DNA of 13,107 nt from positions 1 to 13,107 of the forward strand of contig JAHYYK010000057.1 of assembly GCA_019425005.1 (NCBI GenBank). Reading direction: 5' to 3'. The first letter of the stretch is position 1. Each line of letters opens with the position of its first letter. A model generated the notes under the pieces. It did no database searches, had not been told where the DNA came from, and was given only the letters and a program-made list of their open reading frames with translations. Positions 1 to 6,609 of this stretch are shown piece after piece. The position numbers and the translations under genes are program-made. This DNA comes from Collinsella sp. Lineage in GTDB: Bacteria; Actinomycetota; Coriobacteriia; Coriobacteriales; Coriobacteriaceae.

Positions 1-1199
1 CGGATGTCCATGGCGGGGATGGTGTCGGAGCGGCTCTGGTCGTCGAGCATGAGCGACTGGCAGCTCACGGTTGCCTTGGAACCCTCGGCCTTGGGCGTGG
101 CCACGATGGAGCTGCGGAAGGTCTGAATGCCGCCGCTCTTGGAGATGCCCTTGGTCTCGACGGTTGCCGAGGTCTCGGGGGCGTTGAGCACGACCTTACA
201 GCCGGTATCGAGGTTCTGCCCGGCGCCGGCAAAGGTGATGCCGGTAAAGCTCGACCGGGCGCGGCGGCCGTTGAGCACACTCATGGGGTAGAGGTAGCCC
301 ACGTGGCTGCCGAAGGAGCCACTGATCCACTCTATGTCGCCATCCTCGTCCACGCGCGCACGCTTGGTGTTGAGGTTGTACATGTTTTTGGACCAGTTCT
401 CGATGGTCGAGTAGCGCAGGTGCGCACGCTTGCCCACAAAGAGCTCGACGGCGCCGGCGTGGAGGTTGGCAACGTTGTACTTGGGCGCGGAGCAACCCTC
501 GATGAAGTGCAGGTCGGCGTCGTCCTCGACGATGATGAGCGTGTGCTCAAACTGGCCGGCGCCCTTGGCGTTAAGGCGGAAGTAGCTCTGCAGCGGGAAG
601 TCCAACTTGGTGCCCTTGGGCACGTAGACAAACGAGCCGCCCGACCATACGGCGCCGTGCAGGGCCGCAAACTTGTGGTCGGTGGGCGGGATGAGCGTCA
701 TAAACTTCTCGTGGATGAGCGGCTCCCACTGCGGGTCGTGCAGGGCCTCCTCGATGCCGGAATAGACGATACCCATCTTGGACGCGGTGTCCTGCATGTT
801 GTGGTAGACCAGCTCGGAGTCGTACTGCGCGCCGACGCCCGCCAGGTAGCTGCGCTCGGCCTCGGGGATGCCCAGGCGCTCAAAGGTGTTCTTGATGTCG
901 TCGGGCACCGACTCCCAGTCGTGCTTTTGGTCGGTGTTGGGCTTGACGTAGGTGACGATGTTGTCCATGTCCAGGCCCTCGATGGAGGGGCCCCACGTCG
1001 GATCGGGGAAGCGGTTGAAGATCTCGAGGGACTTTAAGCGCAGGTCGAGCATCCACTGCGGTTCGTCCTTCTTGGCGCTGATCTCGCGCACGATGTCGGG
1101 CGTGATGCCGGCGTCGAGGCGCTCGAATCCCTCCTCGCCATAGGTGAAGTCGTAGAGGCTGCGGTCGATGTCCGCGACCTCGGTGCGGTTCTTGGTCAT
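1..1199 (-). CDS. sufB: Fe-S cluster assembly scaffold protein SufB (C-terminus off window)
   Basis: SufB is the scaffold subunit of the cytoplasmic SufBC2D complex, on which Fe-S clusters are built before transfer to apoproteins. Reading leftward from the ATG at 1199, 399 codons are visible of a protein usually about 465-495 residues long. Family blocks seen are an ISAKKDEPQWMLDLRLK segment near the N-terminus, FVYVPKG, a SYFRLNAKGAGQFEHTLII strand block, HFIEGCSAP, and LMLDDQSRSDTIPAMDI at the window edge. The late conserved cysteine implicated in cluster assembly in E. coli SufB would lie beyond the edge and cannot be checked. The start is set by an AAAGGGG ribosome site that overlaps the sufC stop codon. 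Only 12 bp separate the two genes, so they are surely co-transcribed. sufD and sufS probably follow off window, which is inference. Confidence 0.96.
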   Translation of the reverse strand, partial: MTKNRTEVADIDRSLYDFTYGEEGFERLDAGITPDIVREISAKKDEPQWMLDLRLKSLEIFNRFPDPTWGPSIEGLDMDNIVTYVKPNTDQKHDWESVPDDIKNTFERLGIPEAERSYLAGVGAQYDSELVYHNMQDTASKMGIVYSGIEEALHDPQWEPLIHEKFMTLIPPTDHKFAALHGAVWSGGSFVYVPKGTKLDFPLQSYFRLNAKGAGQFEHTLIIVEDDADLHFIEGCSAPKYNVANLHAGAVELFVGKRAHLRYSTIENWSKNMYNLNTKRARVDEDGDIEWISGSFGSHVGYLYPMSVLNGRRARSSFTGITFAGAGQNLDTGCKVVLNAPETSATVETKGISKSGGIQTFRSSIVATPKAEGSKATVSCQSLMLDDQSRSDTIPAMDI

Positions 1200-1211
1200 T
1201 GCGTCGCCCCT

Positions 1212-2012
1212 TTACGCCTGCTGCTCGGCAGCGGCGGCCTCGGCCTGGGCGCGCTGCTCGGCGGCCTCGCGCTCGAAGGTCTCAAAGCCGTTCTTGTCGA
1301 TCCAGGGGATGAGCGAGGCGTCGTCCTCGCGCACGATGTGGCCCTTGACCATAACGTGGACACGGTCGACATCCAGGTGCTCCAAAATGCGCGTGTTGTG
1401 CGTGATGATGAGCATGGAGCCGTCGCAGCTCTTGCGATACGCGTCCATGCCGTGGCTGACGGTGGACAGGGCGTCGACGTCCAGGCCGGAGTCGGTTTCG
1501 TCCAGGATGGCAAGCTTGGGCTGCAGCAGCAGGAGCTGGAGCATCTCGACCTTCTTTTTCTCGCCGCCCGAGAAACCTACGCCCAGCTCGCGGTTGAGGT
1601 AGGCGGTATCCATGTTGAGCTCGGCCGCGAGCTCCTTGACGCGACGGCGGAATTCCTTGCCCTTCATCTCCAGGCCAGGGCGGCCGGCGATGCTGGCGCG
1701 CAAAAAGCTTGACAGCGGCACGCCGGGGATCTCGACCGGGGCCTGGAAGCTCAGGAACAGGCCGGCGCGCGAGCGCTTGTCGGTGGTGAGCTCGGTGATG
1801 TCCTGGCCGTCAAAGACGATGCGGCCGTCCTGCACGGTGTAGACGGGGTCGCCCATGACCAGGTGGCCGAGGGTGGACTTGCCGGCGCCGTTGGGTCCCA
1901 TCAGCACGTGGGTCTCGCCGGCGGCGACGTTAAGGTTGACGTTGTGGAGGATGGTCTTCTCGTCCACGGAGGCGGTCAGACCTTCGATGGAAAGCAGCGG
2001 ATTTGCGCTCAT
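1212..2012 (-). CDS. sufC: Fe-S cluster assembly ATPase SufC
   Basis: SufC is the ABC-type ATPase of the SufBC2D complex; its ATP-driven dimerisation remodels SufB/SufD during cluster assembly. The 266-residue protein has Walker A GPNGAGKST (39-47), a Q-loop in LFLSFQAPVEIPGV (85-98), the SufC-type signature FSGGEKKKVE (147-156), Walker B LAILDETDSGLD (167-178, catalytic E172), and the switch histidine in IITH (H205). A short Ala/Gln/Glu-rich tail after about residue 247 extends beyond the usual fold. An in-frame ATG exists 30 bp upstream at 2042, but the ATG at 2012 fits the family N-terminus and has a GAGAGGGA ribosome site about 5 bp upstream. It is the first gene of the leftward suf operon and is divergent from the Rrf2 regulator, a typical position for a locally controlled operon. 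Confidence 0.96.
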   Translation of the reverse strand: MSANPLLSIEGLTASVDEKTILHNVNLNVAAGETHVLMGPNGAGKSTLGHLVMGDPVYTVQDGRIVFDGQDITELTTDKRSRAGLFLSFQAPVEIPGVPLSSFLRASIAGRPGLEMKGKEFRRRVKELAAELNMDTAYLNRELGVGFSGGEKKKVEMLQLLLLQPKLAILDETDSGLDVDALSTVSHGMDAYRKSCDGSMLIITHNTRILEHLDVDRVHVMVKGHIVREDDASLIPWIDKNGFETFEREAAEQRAQAEAAAAEQQA

Positions 2013-2075
2013 GCTGTCCCTCTCTGTATATGGTGTACTCATAGGTGTACTAAACCCTAGGAATCTTCTCGGAAT

Positions 2076-2104
2076 AAAGTTACTATGGGTTCGGCGTTAG
2101 TCAA
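2076..2104 (-). promoter_or_regulatory. possible suf operon promoter
   Basis: On the minus strand a clear -35 TTGACT (2104-2099) is followed 16 bp later by a weak -10 TAACTT (2082-2077). This would place the transcript start about 60 bp before the sufC ATG. The -35 is good and the -10 is poor, so the exact hexamer is uncertain. It lies about 40 bp from the nearest edge of the four-half-site operator. Confidence 0.4.
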
Positions 2105-2141
2105 GGGAAAACCCGACTAATCCACTCGACTTTTCAAATTC

Positions 2142-2216
2142 TGGGACAAAATAACCTGTTGTGTTTGTCCCACTTACTTAAGATTTGGGACAAACAAACC
2201 TGGTTATGTTGTCCCA
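2142..2216. promoter_or_regulatory. four-half-site operator between sufC and the Rrf2 gene
   Basis: Four copies of a 9-bp half-site occur in alternating orientation: TGGGACAAA at 2142-2150, TTTGTCCCA at 2164-2172, TGGGACAAA at 2186-2194 and GTTGTCCCA (8 of 9) at 2208-2216. Each starts exactly 22 bp after the previous one, about two helical turns, so all face the same side of DNA. They can be read as two 31-bp dyads that agree at 24 of 31 positions, both with AACCTG near the centre, and a third dyad formed by the two inner half-sites. The spacer of that inner dyad contains TAAGAT (2179-2184), a possible -10 for the Rrf2 gene. The likely ligand is the adjacent Rrf2 protein, by position and dyad size. 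This is inference. Confidence 0.8.
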
Positions 2217-2236
2217 GATGCGATGGGAGGGTAGGT

Positions 2237-2668
2237 ATGCTCATTTCTTCTAAGGGCCGCTATGCCCTCCGGCTGATGATCTATATCGCGGCGCTCGGTG
2301 ACGCCGAGGGCAAGATTGCTCTGCGCGAGGTTGCCGACCGCGAGCATATCTCGCAAAAGTATTTGGAGCAGCTGGTGCGTCCGCTTATGAAGGCTGGCTT
2401 GCTTAAGAGCGTGCGCGGCAAGGGCGGCGGCTACATGATGGCCAAGGACCCGGCCGAGGTGCGTGCTGGCGACATCCTGCGCGCTGTCGAGGGCAGCACG
2501 GCGCCCGTGGCGTGCGACGGCATCGACAACAGCTGCACCCGCAGCGATTTGTGCTCGACCGTCAAGTTCTGGCGCGGCCTGGACGACGTGATCGAAAAGT
2601 ACGTCGACGGCGTGACGTTGGCCGACCTGGCCGCCGTCCCCGAGATCAATTTTGACATTAAGCTGTAG
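2237..2668 (+). CDS. Rrf2 family transcriptional regulator, IscR-like with Cys triad
   Basis: A 143-residue winged-helix regulator of the Rrf2 family (IscR, NsrR, CymR relatives). The N-terminus MLISSKGRYALRLM and the HISQKYLEQLVRPL recognition helix (about 37-50) followed by the wing SVRGKGGGY (58-66) are diagnostic. Cysteines C93, C100 and C106 (C-X6-C-X5-C) match the position of the [2Fe-2S] ligands in IscR (C-X5-C-X5-C), so Fe-S sensing is likely. The reading frame is open upstream to 2159, but the ATG at 2237 fits the family and has GGGAGG 6 bp before it. It diverges from sufC, so it probably senses Fe-S status and controls the suf operon and itself through the 22-bp-spaced half-sites. 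The family is near certain and the target is inferred. Confidence 0.93.
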   Translation: MLISSKGRYALRLMIYIAALGDAEGKIALREVADREHISQKYLEQLVRPLMKAGLLKSVRGKGGGYMMAKDPAEVRAGDILRAVEGSTAPVACDGIDNSCTRSDLCSTVKFWRGLDDVIEKYVDGVTLADLAAVPEINFDIKL

Positions 2669-2698
2669 GTTGAGCGCAATTCCTTAAGATTTCGCGGA

Positions 2699-2737
2699 GG
2701 GTTGTTGCCGTTTACCGAGGGGTTGTTGTGCAACAAC
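2699..2737. repeat. GTTGTTG half-site cluster upstream of the anchored protein
   Basis: GGGTTGTTG occurs at 2699-2707 and again at 2720-2728, 21 bp apart. The second copy is followed after TG by its inverted form CAACAAC (2731-2737). The 12-mer TTGTTGTGCAAC (2723-2734) recurs exactly at 4655-4666 beyond the terminator of the next gene. The spacing and dyad suggest a protein-binding site for the promoter of the 2808 gene. The cognate regulator is not identifiable. Confidence 0.5.
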
Positions 2738-2807
2738 GGGTGAGCTGCAATACTTAATTCTATCTTTGCAAACCGCACTTTAACTACACCAATGCAGGGA
2801 GGATCTT

Positions 2808-4589
2808 ATGCAGCCCAAGCATTCTGCTATTGTCGCGGGCCTGACGCTGGCGCTTTCGTTTGGCGCCGTTACCGCACCCGCGCCCGCCGCCGCCGAGGAG
2901 CCCACGCCGGGCGTTGCCTCGGATGCCACCGATATCGACAAAGGTCTCTACACCCAGCAGTCCTTCTCGGGCGTGCTGAGGTCGGTCCAGGGCGTTTCGT
3001 TTGTTAACGTGACCCCCGAGATGAAGTACTTTACCAAGTACGAGAGCCATGGCAACTATAACCAGGGCTTTTCGTATGGCGACGGCTATAACGCGCTGGG
3101 TTATTACCAGTTCGACCGTCGATGGTCGCTCATTCCGTTTATGAAGCAGGCCTACAACTACAACCCCGAAAAATACTGCATGCTCAAGGATGCGATTGAT
3201 CGCGGCAGCGAGATTTCCAACACGAGCAATGCCATGTACGAGAACGGCCAGCTCACCGAGCTGGGCCATATCGCGCAGGATGCCTTCCAAGGTGCTTATA
3301 ACACCGATCCTGTTGAGTTCTCAGCACTTCAAGATGCCTATGCGTACAACTCGTACTATGCGGTGACCGAGGCGTGGCTTAAGAGCGCTCTTGGCATTGA
3401 CATCTCCGGCCGCGCCGATTGCGTCAAGGGTATGGTGTGGAGCATCACCAACATGTGCGGTACCGGTGGCTGCAGAGACTTCTTCCGCTGGGCGAATCTT
3501 TCCAACGATATGTCCGACCGCGAGTTTGCGACGGCGCTCTCCAATAGCGTGGTCAACAATGTCGCCACCAAGTTTTCAAGTCAGCCCCAGTATCATGAGG
3601 GCTGGAAGAACCGCTACCGCAACGAGCTGAAGGACTGCTTGGTTTATATCGCCGAGGACGAGGCCGCTGCCGCTGCGACGCCCGTGCAGCCCGAGCCTGC
3701 GCCGGCGCCCTCGCCGACACCTGATTCGAATGACGGCTCGAGTGACGATGCCAACGATGACAGGATGGATGCGCCCTCGACCGATGCTGACGGTAATGGC
3801 TCTGCTGGTGGCGCTACCAACGACGGCTCTACCTCGAACGGCTCCGATTTGAACGGCTCTGCTGCGGGCGATTCGTCTTCAAGCTCTGCCGGCAATACGG
3901 ACAGCGCCGCCTCTGGTTCGACCGACGCTGGTTCCTCTGATTCTTCCACTGGTTCGAGCGATTCGTCCGTTGGCACCGGCTCTAACAACGGCTTCGGCTC
4001 TGACGCAACCCCTGATTCCGATGCTTCCAAGGACGACTCGAATAAGGCGCCGGACGCTCCCGTTGCTTCGCCGGACAAGAAGCCTTCTTTCTCCGTGCAG
4101 CTTGGTTCTACGTTGGGCTCTTCGCTGATGGCTGGCGTCAATAATGGCTCGACTCAGAACAAGGACAACTCTGATCAGGTTTCTATGGAAAAGACCGAGG
4201 CCGCAAAGGGCGACTCAAAGGACAAGGCTTCCGAGAAGGCTGAATCCGATAAGGGTCCTAGCTCTGATGAGAAGGGCGACAAGTCCGGTCAGAAGAAGGA
4301 CGAGAGCAAGACCGAGGGCGAAAAGAAACAGTCCGAAGACGACGACAAGAGCGGTGCTGACAACCAGGTTCAGGAGCAAAATGACTCCAAAACGGTGACC
4401 ACTACGACCACGATGACCACCACAACCAAGTCATCTGGCGGCAATATGCCCAAGACGGGCGATCTGATTGTGATGGCGAGCCTTGCCAGTGCAAGCTTGG
4501 CCACACTGGGCGCTACGTCTATCGTAAGTGGTAAGCATAAGCTCGATCAGCAGAAGAAGGCTTCTGGGGAGGACGGCTTGGAGGAGTAA
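2808..4589 (+). CDS. secreted, sortase-anchored surface protein, possible muralytic N-terminal domain
   Basis: A 593-residue protein exported by a signal peptide (residues 1 to about 29, ending APAAA) and anchored at the C-terminus by MPKTG (547-551), a hydrophobic segment and a KHK tail: a sortase signal with M in place of the usual L. The mature N-terminal domain (about 45-285) contains YESHGNYNQGFSYGDGYNALGYYQF (78-102), the E-S-G...G-Y-Q-F pattern of lysozyme-like or transglycosylase folds, with E79 as candidate catalytic acid, and cysteines C124, C205, C217, C222 and C277. A Pro/Ala stretch leads to a Ser/Asp/Gly-rich stalk (about 306-410), a Lys/Glu/Asp-rich part (about 451-520) and a poly-Thr run (529-540). 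Such low-complexity stalks carry domains across the wall. Start: ATG with GGGAGG 4 bp upstream. Enzyme activity is inferred from motif resemblance only. Confidence 0.85.
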   Translation: MQPKHSAIVAGLTLALSFGAVTAPAPAAAEEPTPGVASDATDIDKGLYTQQSFSGVLRSVQGVSFVNVTPEMKYFTKYESHGNYNQGFSYGDGYNALGYYQFDRRWSLIPFMKQAYNYNPEKYCMLKDAIDRGSEISNTSNAMYENGQLTELGHIAQDAFQGAYNTDPVEFSALQDAYAYNSYYAVTEAWLKSALGIDISGRADCVKGMVWSITNMCGTGGCRDFFRWANLSNDMSDREFATALSNSVVNNVATKFSSQPQYHEGWKNRYRNELKDCLVYIAEDEAAAAATPVQPEPAPAPSPTPDSNDGSSDDANDDRMDAPSTDADGNGSAGGATNDGSTSNGSDLNGSAAGDSSSSSAGNTDSAASGSTDAGSSDSSTGSSDSSVGTGSNNGFGSDATPDSDASKDDSNKAPDAPVASPDKKPSFSVQLGSTLGSSLMAGVNNGSTQNKDNSDQVSMEKTEAAKGDSKDKASEKAESDKGPSSDEKGDKSGQKKDESKTEGEKKQSEDDDKSGADNQVQEQNDSKTVTTTTTMTTTTKSSGGNMPKTGDLIVMASLASASLATLGATSIVSGKHKLDQQKKASGEDGLEE

Positions 4590-4622
4590 TCTTCCAGATC
4601 GTTTTCTATAAGAGTTTGGGAC

Positions 4623-4656
4623 GGGGTTCGGTGCGGCGGCATCGGGCCCCTTTTTT
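4623..4656 (+). terminator. intrinsic terminator after the anchored protein gene
   Basis: The 12-bp arms 4623-4634 and 4639-4650 pair throughout, with three G-T wobbles, around a GGCG loop, and are followed directly by six T residues (4651-4656). It lies 33 bp after the stop codon at 4589 and separates the surface protein from the ATPase gene. Confidence 0.88.
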
Positions 4657-4677
4657 GTTGTGCAACGATTTGTTATG

Positions 4678-4689
4678 CCCCCTCGGGGG
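4678..4689. repeat. short GC dyad and 12-mer repeat in ATPase gene leader region
   Basis: CCCCC (4678-4682) and GGGGG (4685-4689) form a tight dyad, preceded by the second exact copy of TTGTTGTGCAAC (4655-4666) that overlaps the terminator T-tract. Both lie upstream of the -35 of the ATPase gene. They may be operator elements; no function can be assigned. Confidence 0.35.
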
Positions 4690-4728
4690 TCTGTTGCTAC
4701 CGCTGCCCGAAACGTTTGCATGTCGATA

Positions 4729-4756
4729 TTGTTGCGCTCTACCCGCTCGCTACAAT
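4729..4756 (+). promoter_or_regulatory. promoter of the AAA-ATPase-like gene
   Basis: A -35 TTGTTG (4729-4734) and -10 TACAAT (4751-4756, 5 of 6 to consensus) are 16 bp apart. The predicted start near 4763 gives a leader of about 27 nt before the GTG at 4790, which fits a gene standing alone after a terminator. Confidence 0.6.
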
Positions 4757-4789
4757 GGGCATCGTGCTGCGTTAGAAGGAGAGTTTACA

Positions 4790-6589
4790 GTGTCTGAACA
4801 GGTGAATTGTGGTTTTACTCATGCGTTTGGTGCACGGTTGCTCAATCATGCGGATAGCGCAGCTCTACCGGTTGATGTACACGACTTTTCCGATGCAATC
4901 AATCGGTGTTTACTCGTCGATAAGACTATGTTTATTGCCGATATATTGGACAGCGAAGCACCTGTTGCGATTTGTTGTCGGCCCAAGGGTTTTGGCAAGA
5001 GCATGAATCTATCGATGCTCAAATGCTATTTGGAACGACCTGATCACCGGCGGCCGGATCGAAGCCCGTTCGTCGGCACCCAGATTTGGCAGGCGGACGG
5101 TGGTCGCTATCGTGATGAGTACGCGTGTTATCCGGTCATCACGCTCGACTTTTCAACTGCCGCTGCGAGGCGCGACGCTGATGCTGCGGCGGCTATTCGC
5201 AGCGCTGTCGCGCACGAGTGCGCCCGATTGCTGCCGCTGCTTGACGCGCCTGATCTGTCAAGACGTGAGATTCGTCTTATCGAGAGGGCGACGCGTGGGG
5301 TGGCCAGCGATAAGGATATCGATGCGGCGCTTGGCGTGCTTATTAAACTGCTTCAGACAGCTTTCGATGAGCGGGTTGTTCTTCTGATAGACGACTACGA
5401 CGCGGTATGTCCAAAGCGTTTGGACGCTAAGGACGACGGTAGCGTGGATTCCCTAGAGTCGCTCAGCCGAATGTTGTTCGACACCATTGCTGACGCCGGC
5501 GACTCGTTGCGATTGACGTGTCTGATGGGCGAGCACCCTGGTCCTGCCGAGCTTGCGTTGTCCCAGCGTGGGGCTTCCTATCGGTCGGCGACACCGTTGT
5601 CGAGTTGGTGTGATCGATGGTTCGGTTTTTCGGACGACGAAGTCCAGGTGCTGTTGGATTGCATCGGTCGCAACGGCTGTCTGGATGACGCGCGTGAGTG
5701 GCTCGAGGGCTATCTGTTTGGTGGTTTTTATTGCTCGAGCCCGGAGCGCGTGGTGGACTACGCACATCGCGATTGCGTCGCGCCCGTTCGGGCGGATCTG
5801 TATTGTTACGCCGACCGTCTGGGCGCATGCGTCGGCGACTGGAATCTCATTCGCCTGTCCACATTGTTCGATTTGGTTGAGCCGCATGGGTTTATTGAGG
5901 CGCCAGTGCATATGCATGCCGAGGAGGTCGATGCCGCCAAGCCCGAAGATATCTGGACTGCGCTGTATCTGTCTGGATTCCTTACGACGGATATGACGGG
6001 GCATTCGGAGGACGGCGCGTGCCTTCGTTCCCTGCGTCTGCCTAATAACGAAGTGCGTCAGGCGCTCCGTCTTGTAATTCTGGAATGGTTTGAGTGCGCC
6101 GTTGAGGACGTTGGAGTTATCGACTCGTTCCATGACGGGCTGTGTCGAGGAGACGAGGACACTGTAAAGCAAGCTTTGAGCTGTGCTATCGGCGATCTGG
6201 GCATCGATGTGGGCCAATCAGATATGCCGACAGCCTATCATCTGGCGCTTCAGGGGCTCTGCTTTGGACTGCCCGGCTATTGCAATCCCAGCTCCAAGCG
6301 AAGTGGCGTCTCGGATCGCTGGGATATCCAGGTGATTCCCACCGGTCGGGTGTTTGACGTGGCCGACACGCTCGGCATGCTCGATGAGCGACCGCTCATT
6401 ACGGTCAACATGTTGTACGACCCTGGCGTCGATGCCCTGGGCCTGGAACTGTTGGCGGTTCAGGCGCTGCTCGACATAGAGCGCGACGGCATCGATGATA
6501 TCCGCGTGCCGCGCCCCGCCATCGGGCGCATGCGTTGGGGTTTTGGCTTTGACGGTCAGCGTGTGTCCGTGGTGTGCCAACGACTGTAG
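4790..6589 (+). CDS. AAA-ATPase-like / degenerate PD-(D/E)XK nuclease superfamily protein
   Basis: A 599-residue protein of the family pairing an AAA-ATPase-like domain (Pfam PF09820 type) with a C-terminal PD-(D/E)XK domain (PF08011 type); its cellular role is unknown. Family marks are YVDKT-like LLVDKTMFI (41-49), Walker A RPKGFGKSMN (64-73, K70), Walker B VVLLIDDYD (196-204, where most members read IDEYD), WFGFSDDEV (277-285), WLEGYLFGG (304-312) and RLPNNEV (416-422). In the nuclease domain the Asp survives in RWDIQV (D512), but the expected E-x-K strand reads PLITVNMLY (535-543), so cleavage is unlikely. The terminal GRMRWGFGFDGQRVSVV matches the family end. Start: GTG at 4790 with AGAAGGAG 8 bp upstream; an open frame from 4616 crosses the terminator and promoter and is not used. 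Many members occur as multicopy orphan genes. Confidence 0.88.
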   Translation: MSEQVNCGFTHAFGARLLNHADSAALPVDVHDFSDAINRCLLVDKTMFIADILDSEAPVAICCRPKGFGKSMNLSMLKCYLERPDHRRPDRSPFVGTQIWQADGGRYRDEYACYPVITLDFSTAAARRDADAAAAIRSAVAHECARLLPLLDAPDLSRREIRLIERATRGVASDKDIDAALGVLIKLLQTAFDERVVLLIDDYDAVCPKRLDAKDDGSVDSLESLSRMLFDTIADAGDSLRLTCLMGEHPGPAELALSQRGASYRSATPLSSWCDRWFGFSDDEVQVLLDCIGRNGCLDDAREWLEGYLFGGFYCSSPERVVDYAHRDCVAPVRADLYCYADRLGACVGDWNLIRLSTLFDLVEPHGFIEAPVHMHAEEVDAAKPEDIWTALYLSGFLTTDMTGHSEDGACLRSLRLPNNEVRQALRLVILEWFECAVEDVGVIDSFHDGLCRGDEDTVKQALSCAIGDLGIDVGQSDMPTAYHLALQGLCFGLPGYCNPSSKRSGVSDRWDIQVIPTGRVFDVADTLGMLDERPLITVNMLYDPGVDALGLELLAVQALLDIERDGIDDIRVPRPAIGRMRWGFGFDGQRVSVVCQRL

Positions 6590-6593
6590 CGGC

Positions 6594-6608
6594 GGGCGAA
6601 AGCCCTTT
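6594..6608. terminator. possible weak terminator between convergent genes
   Basis: GGGC-GAAA-GCCC followed by TTT sits in the 20-bp gap between the converging ATPase and glycosyltransferase genes. The stem is only 4 bp with a stable GNRA-type loop, so it is at best a weak terminator. Confidence 0.3.
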
Positions 6609-6609
6609 A

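Noticed and set aside
303..1037. Long open frame on the plus strand opposite sufB (244 codons)
   Set aside because: It is a GC3-driven shadow of sufB: Val/Leu/Gly/Asp-rich with no recognisable motif, while sufB on the other strand matches its family throughout.
2142..2216. CRISPR-like or transposon-end interpretation of the repeated 31-bp element
   Set aside because: There are only two full copies, abutting with no spacer-like variable DNA, no cas genes or transposase, and the location between divergent genes fits operators.
2159..2236. N-terminal extension of the Rrf2 protein from a start at 2159
   Set aside because: It would translate across the operator half-sites, has no ribosome site, and the family begins at MLISSKGRYAL (2237).
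3644..4141. 165-codon minus-strand frame within the anchored protein gene
   Set aside because: It is the antisense of the Ser/Asp/Gly-rich stalk, giving Glu/Ser/Pro-rich low complexity; there is no start context.
4616..4789. 58-codon upstream extension of the ATPase gene
   Set aside because: It reads through the terminator hairpin and the -35/-10 promoter, and the GTG at 4790 has the good ribosome site.
4790..6589. Anti-phage defence ATPase-nuclease system
   Set aside because: The gene stands alone, its nuclease residues appear lost, and no other defence gene is nearby; the family is widespread with unknown function.
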